From assembly GCA_021730635.1 (NCBI GenBank), contig JAJNNC010000001.1, positions 1,116,001-1,180,000 on the forward strand: 64,000 nucleotides of DNA, in the 5' to 3' direction. Of this stretch, positions 27,019 through 35,315 are shown piece after piece. The notes under the pieces are model-generated. The model was not told the origin of the DNA, searched no databases, and saw only the letters and a list, made by a program, of their open reading frames with translations. This stretch comes from Catalimonadaceae bacterium JC749 (GTDB taxonomy: Bacteria; Bacteroidota; Bacteroidia; Cytophagales; Cyclobacteriaceae). The translations under genes and the position numbers were made by a program. The stretch's first letter is position 1; every line of letters begins with the position of its first letter.

Positions 27019-28473
27019 TTACTTGCCAAAGATTTTTTTCAACAAGCTATCCGGATCACCTCCTTTACCCCTGGATAAATTTCTGTTGAGATGCTGCAGT
27101 TCTTCCAGGATTTTTTGCTGTCGGGTGGCATCCTGTTCTTTGTAAGCTGCAAAATTGCGGTTCAGATCTTCTATCATAGCCAGTTTACCAAAGATATGTT
27201 TATTATCTTCAAAGGCTTTCATCAGCTGATCTTCCTCCCGAACGGTAAGCTCCCGGATCGCCCGGATCTTATGCTGGGTGTGCTCCATCAGCTCATTAAG
27301 ACTTTTATCCAGCACATTATCCACTTTGATAACCGTATTATTGATCAGCTGGCCCCGGCGTTCCAGTTCGGAGAAGTGCGACTGGATAAAGGCCTGCAGT
27401 CGTTCGTTGTTGCGCATACTTTCCTCTATCTGCCCTACCACCCTTTCTATTTCACCGGTTCTTCGCAACCACTCATTGATTTTCTCATTGAGCGAAGCGG
27501 TATTTTCTATGAAACGATCCATGCTGGTCAGGTACTGCGTAAACTTCTGAAGTTCGCCAGCACTTTTATCCAGTGCCTGAAACATCTCCAGATTGGCCTG
27601 CGCCAACCGCATCACATCAATTTCTTTGATGGCGGCAATGGTTTTTTCCTGTGCCAGCAAAGCCTCATAGTTTTTATTCATCAGATCGCCTAAAGAAGCG
27701 ATACTGTCGGTAAAATTACGCTGGAAAGTATTCAGACTCACCTGCAGGAGATGCAGACTATGGGTAGTATCCTGAATGAGTACCGGCAGCAGTTCCACCT
27801 GCACAAAATTGTAAAATTCATTTTTTTGTTTGCTGAAATGGTTGCGTGCCGAAGGATATAAGAAAGCCAGCAGCAAGAAGGTAAGCACCATACCGCATAA
27901 TGCTGAGATTACTGCCCATTTTGCCTGCGACAACAGTGTCGCTGCACTGATACGAAAGACAGCGCTGCTGATCAGTTCATCAGGTAATTCCGGTAAAAAA
28001 AAGATACCGATACCCACACCCAGGATAAAAGCAAGCAGCCCTATATAAACGGGAAACAGTGAATGCCGGATAATTCCCTGCCGGTAGGCAGCACTCTTTC
28101 TCTCTACGATATTCTGTACCAGCACAAAATCGATGACGGCACCCCGGCTTCTGAGCAGATACCCATTGATCGACAGCAGAATCTGGTCTAGTATGTAATT
28201 TTTTGCCTGTTCTGTATCTATCAGCGCCAGCTTCACATGATCTTCGTGACTACTTCCCGTCTCTTTCTCCAAATATTTCTTTAAGATTTCCAGGGTGTTG
28301 GCGATGCGAAACTCATGTACCGGAATGTTTACCTTCCGGATAAAAAAATAGGAAGCATCCGGAAAGATATGCCGGTACCTTCTGATACGATGCAGGGCTA
28401 TGAAGAAAAAATAAAACTGGCCTGCCAGCGCTGCCAGGAGCAGGAACAGTTCGAATACCTGCAAACTACTCAT
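27019..28473 (-). CDS. ExbB/TolQ-topology membrane protein with long coiled-coil tail
   Basis: A 484-residue protein with helix 1 at about 6-28, a cytoplasmic loop of about 110 residues, and two further helices at about 141-160 and 185-207. A 275-residue, mostly helical tail follows with heptad-like stretches (QANLEMFQALDKSAGELQKF, VGQIEESMRNNERLQAF, VIKVDNVLDKSLNELMEHTQ). Three helices with the big loop after the first, and PVYIGLLAFILGVGIG in helix 2, match the ExbB/TolQ/MotA proton-channel layout. The long tail recalls ZorA of the Zorya defence system. No ExbD/MotB-type partner with a membrane Asp is adjacent, so the channel idea is an inference. Its start overlaps the upstream gene by 8 nt. 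I do not recognise a named family with certainty. Confidence 0.6.
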   Translation of the reverse strand: MSSLQVFELFLLLAALAGQFYFFFIALHRIRRYRHIFPDASYFFIRKVNIPVHEFRIANTLEILKKYLEKETGSSHEDHVKLALIDTEQAKNYILDQILLSINGYLLRSRGAVIDFVLVQNIVERKSAAYRQGIIRHSLFPVYIGLLAFILGVGIGIFFLPELPDELISSAVFRISAATLLSQAKWAVISALCGMVLTFLLLAFLYPSARNHFSKQKNEFYNFVQVELLPVLIQDTTHSLHLLQVSLNTFQRNFTDSIASLGDLMNKNYEALLAQEKTIAAIKEIDVMRLAQANLEMFQALDKSAGELQKFTQYLTSMDRFIENTASLNEKINEWLRRTGEIERVVGQIEESMRNNERLQAFIQSHFSELERRGQLINNTVIKVDNVLDKSLNELMEHTQHKIRAIRELTVREEDQLMKAFEDNKHIFGKLAMIEDLNRNFAAYKEQDATRQQKILEELQHLNRNLSRGKGGDPDSLLKKIFGK

Positions 28474-29710
28474 AACGGATGATGGCTTTATCTTCCGGCT
28501 TTACGATCCATTTGTCTCCACTTTTATAAGCACGCCCTGGCCTGAGATTGATAATTTTTTTGGCAGCGGGAGAAAAAGCATTGACACTCTCACACACCGG
28601 ATCCAGATAACTTCCCGGAGAACTCAGCGCGTCTTTGATAGTTTCATACTGGTCTGCCACCGTGAAGGCAGCCACACTTTTGCCATCTTCTTCTGTTACC
28701 AGAAATCTGTAAATGGAAGCGGTGGGTTTATAGGAAGAAGACATAGAACTCACATTGAAAGTACCATCGCTGTTGGGCGTAGAGAGATAAAACTCTTCCG
28801 TCTTAAGCTTGGTCGCTATAATACTGGGTGCCCGTTCGGTGGAAGTATGCACCGCTTTTGCCACTTCCGGCTGATCGTATTCATCATTGATTCTTTCTAC
28901 CTTGTTTTCCAATGCTTCCAACCTCCCACTTAATTTTGTCTCTTTTTCTACATTGGCCACTTTCTTCTTCAGCACAAACAGCTCACTGTTAATTTCGTTA
29001 ATTTCCTTGCGGTGGCGGTCCAGCCTTTCATCCATTTTTTTATACATATTAAACAGATAAAGCAGCAACCCTAAGAGTACCAGGATCAGAACAATGGAAA
29101 TCAGGTTGATTTGGTAATCCAGCCAGTCCTGCGCACTGATGGCACTCAGAAAAGAGAATTGGTTATTTCCGGATACAGCAGGCGACTTTTCCTGGGCCAC
29201 GACGGGTGCTTCTTCAGTGGTTTCTTCCGCTTGCGCTTCGGCTAACGGGCCGGCAAAAAACTGTGCGATCTCATCTTTAAGTCTGGCCTGGGTTAGCTGT
29301 AAACGCACATAGGCAGAATCTTCTACCCCCAGGGATCGCAAACTGATATTATCCACCTGTTTTTCCAGATAATTGGCTGCCTCCTGTTCGTTCCAGTTCT
29401 CATTATACATAGACTTCCAGTTGATCACCCGGCTGTAGAGATTTTTATAGGCATTGCGCCAGTCATGGTTAACCAGCACCTGTTCCACTTCATCACTCGG
29501 CGGAGGAGACGTGATGCTGTATGCCTCAGTAGGAAATTGTTGCTGAAACAGCTCATATCCTTTTTGTTCAGGCACCCGATCCGGACGTATGTTTGTATAA
29601 TCCTGCATATAGGCCTCTATGACCTGCCATCCTACATAATCAACAGCATGTTCATATTTTTCTTTAGAGACAGGCTGTAAGGCACCTATTAAAAAAAGTA
29701 TAAGCAACAT
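28466..29710 (-). CDS. Bitopic protein with periplasmic helical domain, coiled coil and C-terminal domain
   Basis: A 414-residue protein of unknown family. It starts with a signal peptide or anchor (MLLILFLIGALQPVS). Then come a helical extracytoplasmic domain at about 15-155 rich in Trp and Tyr, an acidic, low-complexity linker at 157-180, one transmembrane helix at about 201-221, a coiled coil at about 225-278 (MYKKMDERLDRHRKEINEI and following), and a compact beta-rich C-terminal domain at about 310-414 ending NLRPGRAYKSGDKWIVKPED. The last domain should be cytoplasmic if the first is periplasmic. The stop codon lies inside the first codons of the ExbB-like gene (8-nt overlap), which implies translational coupling and a joint complex. 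Confidence 0.6.
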   Translation of the reverse strand: MLLILFLIGALQPVSKEKYEHAVDYVGWQVIEAYMQDYTNIRPDRVPEQKGYELFQQQFPTEAYSITSPPPSDEVEQVLVNHDWRNAYKNLYSRVINWKSMYNENWNEQEAANYLEKQVDNISLRSLGVEDSAYVRLQLTQARLKDEIAQFFAGPLAEAQAEETTEEAPVVAQEKSPAVSGNNQFSFLSAISAQDWLDYQINLISIVLILVLLGLLLYLFNMYKKMDERLDRHRKEINEINSELFVLKKKVANVEKETKLSGRLEALENKVERINDEYDQPEVAKAVHTSTERAPSIIATKLKTEEFYLSTPNSDGTFNVSSMSSSYKPTASIYRFLVTEEDGKSVAAFTVADQYETIKDALSSPGSYLDPVCESVNAFSPAAKKIINLRPGRAYKSGDKWIVKPEDKAIIRYE

Positions 29711-29772
29711 GGGTTAGTTTATTTGGTCATTCACAAAATGTATTTGGATATCAGGCTCGCCCAATACTTTAA

Positions 29773-32700
29773 TCAATCTACCGATTCACTGTTCAGTTCT
29801 GTCGCAATTTTAAAAGCCAGTCGGTTTAAGGCTCCCACTAAGGGGTAAAAAAACAACGTTTCTTCTACACTGACGTCATGGTTTCCGGCCAGTTCGTTCA
29901 TTTTCATCTGCTTCCCTGACTTTAGAAATTCCATGAGGTCCTGCTGCAAATATCCTTTATATTCTTCCATGTAGGCAGGATTGACCCCAAAATGATGGGT
30001 AAAATTATATTCGCTATGCAGGTAATAAAGAAGATTAACGAAACTTTTTACTTCTCCCAACACCTTACCTAATATTTCATCATCAATATCAGGATATTTG
30101 ATCAGCTGTTCAGGTACTATCACCGGCTCGCCCGTGCCGAGCAACACTTTTTTGATATTATCTATATCCACGTCTATATCACTCAACAGTCCGCCTTTAC
30201 AGGTGATTTCCTTCGGTTCTTCGTACTGAACCAGTTCAATCCGATCGGTATCCTGCTGATAGATGGCCTGAAAGATCATACGGGTAAGGGTAGTAAGGCT
30301 ATTCAGTCTTGGGCTTCTGTCTGCTATATTCAGCACTTTGGATCCCCGGCCGCTAAAGAGGACATTTCGTGGAATTTCCATGCCTTCCGCTTTCATCAGT
30401 TGTGCCAGGTGGTAGATAATAGCAGCATAAAAGATGATAAAAACAATTTTAAAATCGTCATCATCTGTTAGCAATGTTTGAAAAGAAACCGGTATGGCTT
30501 TCTCCCGGATCTTCTTGTTCTCTTCCAGCGAGAAAAAGAAGGCTACAATATCTTGTGAGCGTTGTTCATCTTTAATGTCATTCAGCACCTGTATCAGATC
30601 ATGCTGCTTGTTTTCGTTGAGCATTCTTTCGATATCGTCCAGATAACGGCGAATGAATCCATTGATAGCCGATGATCCATTGAATCCGTCTCCGAAAATG
30701 GCATTAGCTGCAAAACGGAACGAGGTTAACAGGATAGGCTGGTTGTTCTGAAAAACGACGATGTCAGTAGTGCCTCCGCCAACGTCTATGCCTACGGAAG
30801 GCTTGTCTGCAGCACTTTTACCCAGTTTCTCTTTATAGAAATAGAAAGGGGCGATACTTTCTGAAAGCTTCTGTGGGTTTCTTTCTGTTGTGATATATTT
30901 TTGGAACAGGCGTGTCCAGGTACTTTCCAGGCTATTCCTGCGGTTAGGCAGCATACTGGAAGGATAAAACCAGATCAAGCGCGTTTTCGACAGATTCCCT
31001 CGGTTGAGTAATACTTTGTTGCGGATCAGCAGCAGCAAGTTCTCAAAAAATGCTTCTACCCTTCGCTTGTCTTCCTGGTTTTTCGTATAGTTGGCCCACT
31101 TCAGTTCACTCGTAATCCGGGTATTTCGCCTGATAGGATACTTTTCATAGACAAATGGAATGTTGAAATCAGACAGAGCATACGTGGAAGTATCCAGATT
31201 CAGGTTATGATTTTCTCCCAATACCGTTCTTTGAGGAAAGCGAAATTCAAACTGCTGACCCAGATGCCGGGGAAGAAACTCCTGGGGTATCAGGTCTTTG
31301 ATCAGCGTAGCACCACTACCACCAAAATCAGGCCTTCTTTCGGCGTAATCCGGGTCATGCAAGGTAGCCACCTGTACATCTGTTTCTGTGATATCAAAAG
31401 CCCGCGGATTTCCATTGTTTACCTTATATTCCACATGGGTATTGGTGGTGCCAAAGTCTATGGCAAAAGTGTATACATCATTACCTCCATGATACTCAGG
31501 AAACTTGGGAATAATGATGCCCTCAGCCTGGTAATTTTTTACCTGAATGAAATCAAACTCATCTTCCAGTACATAATACTGTGAGGTAGCCCGGTCATCC
31601 GCTTCTTTATCACTTCGCTTTTTCATTGCCTTTTGTGCCACCTGATTGTTTTGCGCATTTTGAAAAAAGCTCAGTGCATAATTATTATGTTTGCTGAAAG
31701 GGCTAATGTCCCGGTCAATCAAAGCGACCCGGTAATGGTGGCTTTCCGTTTGTTTACCCGTCTTGATAAAGGGATAGACCGTAACACCAAACTGGTTCTC
31801 TATAATCACCCCTTTGTTGTGCTCTTCATCCGGTTCAGGGATTTCTCCTTCTGTGAGGGCAGGCATATAAATTCTTTCAAAGGTAATGTAATCTTTCTTC
31901 ACGGGAATCCTTAAGGTGACACGGACTCCCCCGGCAGCCCGAGCTTCCATCTCAAACACTTTTTTACCATCCGATACACTTCTTTGTAAATCTTCTACAT
32001 CAAAGAAATCAAAATACATTTTTTTGATAGGCAAAATATACCCTTTCTCCTCTTTGGCACCACTCAGATTACCATCAAAGAATTTTTCACGGTTCACCGG
32101 ATAGACCAGCCGGATCAGGTATGGTTCCAGCAAATCGCTGACTGTTAAGAAAGGATAAGTCATGACTTGTCCGGGAAGCTTTCGCTCCAGCAGATTCTCT
32201 TTTACTTTGTAGGGAACCTCTATGTTTTTATTCCAGAGGTCGTTGACGTATAGATAGGGCTTGCTGAACTGGTTTTGCAGCACCAGCGGTCTGATAGATC
32301 CCGGGTATTTATCCGATTGAATCACAAAGTCACTGACTTCCCCTACCGATTCCACTTCTATCTTTTTCTTTCTCAGGGGAAAACCCAGCAGTTCTACCAG
32401 GTCGCCTGCCGCTCCGGTATCCAGTTCGGCATAGTGATCATAAAAATCTGTGATAGAAAGCTGGTTGATTTCCTCGTATAGCTGTGGGTGCCGGGTGCGT
32501 ATAATCTCCAGGTTGGCATCCAGGTAGTCTGCTACTTCTCTGAAGCACGCACGAAAATCAGGCATTTCACTCCCGGTGGAGCGAAAAAACTTCAGCAACC
32601 CATACATGTATTTCTGAAAGTCTTCATTCCTTTCGTACAGCGGCGTGTATTCACCACTAAACAACTGGTTTTTCTCCAGGGGTACATTGACAAAGCTCAG

Positions 32701-33213
32701 GTCATTGGCCGATGGAAAAAACAAGGTGGAAGGAGAAGTGCCACCAATCACTTTATAGTTATATTGTATGATATATATCCGCTGCAGTTTATCAAAATTA
32801 TAGGCGTGGGCATCTTGCCGCAGATAGAGTTGCAATACTTCGCCCAGCCGGCGATGATGCTCATTGGAAGAGCCTAACAGGTTTTGCAGGTCTTTTTTCT
32901 GATCCCAGGGAATGATCTGAATACGTTCTTTGAGGTAATCTATATTGAAAAATATTTCACCCACATCCAGGCAATCCGATACCAGTTTACGGTCAATTTT
33001 ATCGCCCAACAGCTTTTTGTCTTTCATCACATTTTTAAAAGCTGTACGCACCAAGTCCATACGGGCAAAAGGACTGGGTATGGAAGTTGGGGGCTGTTCG
33101 GTTTCTCCACCCTCCGGATCGCTGATCGCTTCTATTTGTCTTTTACCATAAGCGTCAGCTTTAAACCAGTGTTCTCCGTGGGTCAGGTTATGATACGTCA
33201 GTACTTTGGCCAT
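29773..33213 (-). CDS. Giant actin/Hsp70-fold ATPase with novel N-terminal region (SrfB-like)
   Basis: A 1,146-residue cytoplasmic protein without signal or membrane helix. Residues ~580-1000 form an actin/Hsp70/hexokinase-type ATPase. Phosphate-1 loop is FAIDFGTTNTHVEY with D586; phosphate-2 loop is VGIDVGGGTTDIVVF with D810; the adenosine loop is VLFSGRGSKVL near residue 955. All nucleotide loops look intact. The first ~580 residues match no domain I know, and a ~140-residue C-terminal region follows the ATPase. The overall plan, a ~1,000-residue protein with a late ASKHA domain, resembles the virulence-associated SrfB family, although the relationship needs a profile search. It lies in one strand run with a tubulin-like GTPase and membrane proteins. 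Confidence 0.75.
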   Translation of the reverse strand: MAKVLTYHNLTHGEHWFKADAYGKRQIEAISDPEGGETEQPPTSIPSPFARMDLVRTAFKNVMKDKKLLGDKIDRKLVSDCLDVGEIFFNIDYLKERIQIIPWDQKKDLQNLLGSSNEHHRRLGEVLQLYLRQDAHAYNFDKLQRIYIIQYNYKVIGGTSPSTLFFPSANDLSFVNVPLEKNQLFSGEYTPLYERNEDFQKYMYGLLKFFRSTGSEMPDFRACFREVADYLDANLEIIRTRHPQLYEEINQLSITDFYDHYAELDTGAAGDLVELLGFPLRKKKIEVESVGEVSDFVIQSDKYPGSIRPLVLQNQFSKPYLYVNDLWNKNIEVPYKVKENLLERKLPGQVMTYPFLTVSDLLEPYLIRLVYPVNREKFFDGNLSGAKEEKGYILPIKKMYFDFFDVEDLQRSVSDGKKVFEMEARAAGGVRVTLRIPVKKDYITFERIYMPALTEGEIPEPDEEHNKGVIIENQFGVTVYPFIKTGKQTESHHYRVALIDRDISPFSKHNNYALSFFQNAQNNQVAQKAMKKRSDKEADDRATSQYYVLEDEFDFIQVKNYQAEGIIIPKFPEYHGGNDVYTFAIDFGTTNTHVEYKVNNGNPRAFDITETDVQVATLHDPDYAERRPDFGGSGATLIKDLIPQEFLPRHLGQQFEFRFPQRTVLGENHNLNLDTSTYALSDFNIPFVYEKYPIRRNTRITSELKWANYTKNQEDKRRVEAFFENLLLLIRNKVLLNRGNLSKTRLIWFYPSSMLPNRRNSLESTWTRLFQKYITTERNPQKLSESIAPFYFYKEKLGKSAADKPSVGIDVGGGTTDIVVFQNNQPILLTSFRFAANAIFGDGFNGSSAINGFIRRYLDDIERMLNENKQHDLIQVLNDIKDEQRSQDIVAFFFSLEENKKIREKAIPVSFQTLLTDDDDFKIVFIIFYAAIIYHLAQLMKAEGMEIPRNVLFSGRGSKVLNIADRSPRLNSLTTLTRMIFQAIYQQDTDRIELVQYEEPKEITCKGGLLSDIDVDIDNIKKVLLGTGEPVIVPEQLIKYPDIDDEILGKVLGEVKSFVNLLYYLHSEYNFTHHFGVNPAYMEEYKGYLQQDLMEFLKSGKQMKMNELAGNHDVSVEETLFFYPLVGALNRLAFKIATELNSESVD

Positions 33214-33372
33214 AGGATGATGATGTTCTAATACAAAAATTGCGTTTACAAAAAATTCAGACTCTACACTTTATGAAAACGCATCTGTGTGTAGTTTCTT
33301 GGTACAATATCTTTAAAAATTAAAGCTTTTTGAAAAAATACCTTGGTAGTTTTCCAAACACTCAGGAATACA

Positions 33373-34839
33373 TCAGAAATTAAACTTCTTTCTGAGCAGC
33401 ACATCCGTAGCCTTATAAAAAATATTCATAAACTTCTGAGCGGCAGAAGGGCTGCCTACCTGTCTTTCTGCTTTGTTCAACTCTTCGTCGTACAATACAA
33501 AATTGTCTTTGGCCAGCGGGTTCCAATGCCGGCGCGGACTAATGCCATTGATATACTCAAACAGATTGTCTTTGTTGACAGCGGTGCTAAAAGGAACAAA
33601 AGCCCGTTTATTATGCTCCAATTCGTGCAGCCAGTTGATGAAGTGGCGGTTAAAACTACTCAGATGGTTTTGGTAAAAAGGCGTACTAGTGAAAGCCTGG
33701 TTGATTTTAGGTTGCTTGCGGTTCATCCAGGGTTGTTTATTAAGATAAGGCAGAAAGTGCTGATTCAGATACAAGTTAAAGAGCATATACTGGCTCAGCG
33801 GCTTTTTCAGGATTTCCTGCGTACGGTCTCCTAAGTTTGTAAAGTCCAGCACCTCCTGATCCGTTTTAAGGCCAAACTCTTTATAGATGGGTTGGGCTGC
33901 TTTTCCATTGGTTGTCCCCAGATAGCCCTCTTCTATGTTCATGAAATCGATGATAGACAAAGCGGCTGCCAACTCTATAAAGTGCGCATCGTTTCGCTGG
34001 CCTCCTTCTCCCGGGTCGTTGGGATAATCTTTGGTAGTATTATCTCCCAGATAGTATAACGCATTGACCGAGTCGATGCCGCTGATGCTACGCTCATAGT
34101 AAGAAAGCGCTGCTTTGGATTTGGAAATAAAGGTGGCTTTATCAATTTTACTTTCCGGATTGGGTGCTACCCCAAAATAAGGCAGCAGGGTGATGGCCCC
34201 CACTCTGGCATTCCTGATCCATTCGTGGTTGGGTACTGGCGGTTGCGCATTGCGTACATTCTTCAGGATGGTAGGAAAACCGGCAGCCCCTGTTCCTCCA
34301 AAAATAGAGCTGATGATAAAAATCCGGTCATTCTGCTGAAAATTGGAAGCAAAATGCATAAACTCATCCGAATCTTTAAACTGGTTCAACACGACACTAC
34401 CAATGTTAGGATTGCCGATAAAGCCAATGTCCATTTCTGTTTCCAGATTTTTTTCAGAAAATAGCAGGCTCATCAGTGCTTTGTTGCTTTTGTCCAGGCT
34501 GCCGTAATCCACATAATCTTTGAATTGTTCGTTTTGAACATCTTTCAGGTGAAAAGAAAAAGTGCTGGACAGCACATCCCGGGAGGATACCATATTCTGA
34601 AGTGTAGTCATCCTGGCTTTGAAAAATCCGCTTCTATCCTGCAACTGTTGGTGAATAGCCTGATAATTTTCCAGTAAATCAATAGTACGCTTCAGATCAT
34701 TGTTGCTCTGATGAGGGTCTACGATGATGGGTACTATTTCGGAAACATGCATATCCACACCTGCTGCCAGCAGCATAGCCAGCGATTTGATGACCCTAAC
34801 GCCAGTTCCACCAATTCCGAAAATGAAAAGTTTTGCCAT
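33373..34839 (-). CDS. Tubulin/FtsZ-like GTPase (Tubulin_2-type)
   Basis: A 488-residue cytoplasmic protein. The N-terminus is a Rossmann strand and glycine loop, LFIFGIGGTGVRVIKSL (residues 4-20), as in FtsZ and tubulin. The tubulin signature appears as FGGTGAAGFP with the first Gly at about 181, equivalent to GGGTGTG/S. Strands such as IVPIIVDPHQSNNDLKR and ARVGAITLLPYFG fit the nucleotide and T7-side segments. This matches the distant 'tubulin-like' family found in multi-gene envelope clusters rather than FtsZ itself. GTP binding is likely. Polymerisation is only inferred. It is 65 bp from the small membrane protein upstream and 159 bp from the ASKHA ATPase downstream. Confidence 0.75.
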   Translation of the reverse strand: MAKLFIFGIGGTGVRVIKSLAMLLAAGVDMHVSEIVPIIVDPHQSNNDLKRTIDLLENYQAIHQQLQDRSGFFKARMTTLQNMVSSRDVLSSTFSFHLKDVQNEQFKDYVDYGSLDKSNKALMSLLFSEKNLETEMDIGFIGNPNIGSVVLNQFKDSDEFMHFASNFQQNDRIFIISSIFGGTGAAGFPTILKNVRNAQPPVPNHEWIRNARVGAITLLPYFGVAPNPESKIDKATFISKSKAALSYYERSISGIDSVNALYYLGDNTTKDYPNDPGEGGQRNDAHFIELAAALSIIDFMNIEEGYLGTTNGKAAQPIYKEFGLKTDQEVLDFTNLGDRTQEILKKPLSQYMLFNLYLNQHFLPYLNKQPWMNRKQPKINQAFTSTPFYQNHLSSFNRHFINWLHELEHNKRAFVPFSTAVNKDNLFEYINGISPRRHWNPLAKDNFVLYDEELNKAERQVGSPSAAQKFMNIFYKATDVLLRKKFNF

Positions 34840-34904
34840 AGTGGGTTGTGTTTGTAGGTTTTATCTTATCAGTCAGTCCTATGAGGAATTATTGAGACAT
34901 CTTA

Positions 34905-35312
34905 TTATTGTGGAATAGGGGTAGTAGCACAGTTGATGCTCCACCAGCGAATGATATAAGAAAACAAGGTGGAAAAGACAAAAGCATATAAAAAGTTGAC
35001 CAACCCAAAGGTATAGTACTGCGTGCTATAAGGATCTTCCTCATAGAGCAGATTGATTTCATTATAACTTACAAAGTAAGCCACTGCAAAATTGACGATA
35101 GCTACTATGCCCACATACAATAACCAGTGATACCACCGATTGAAGCGGGGATGGTTTACTAGATAATAGTAGACAGCCATCAGGAAAGCAGTAGACAGTA
35201 AAAGTGTCCAGCCAACAGGAAGATAAAGGCGGTTGTTATACAGGTCGTCAGAGAAAGTATTTAGATAAAATAACCCCCATCCTTCGTACAGTGGAGCAAA
35301 TACATCGTTCAT
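34905..35312 (-). CDS. Small three-helix membrane protein
   Basis: A 135-residue protein with helices at about 31-52, 62-82 and 102-121, unusually rich in Tyr, Phe and Trp. The N-terminal 30 residues are soluble. No motif or family is recognised. It starts 3 bp after the stop of the VWA-like lipoprotein gene, so the pair is surely co-expressed. It probably anchors or couples the lipoprotein to the cytoplasmic tubulin-like and actin-like partners, which is inference from order only. Confidence 0.7.
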   Translation of the reverse strand: MNDVFAPLYEGWGLFYLNTFSDDLYNNRLYLPVGWTLLLSTAFLMAVYYYLVNHPRFNRWYHWLLYVGIVAIVNFAVAYFVSYNEINLLYEEDPYSTQYYTFGLVNFLYAFVFSTLFSYIIRWWSINCATTPIPQ

Positions 35313-35315
35313 AGG

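Noticed and set aside
27091-27693. 200-codon plus-strand frame opposite the ExbB-like gene
   Set aside because: The composition is that of an antisense shadow of coiled-coil codons, and the minus-strand frame continues through it with a coherent protein.
33343-33834. 163-codon plus-strand frame overlapping the tubulin-like gene
   Set aside because: It is antisense to a gene with clear nucleotide-binding motifs, without a recognised domain or promoter.
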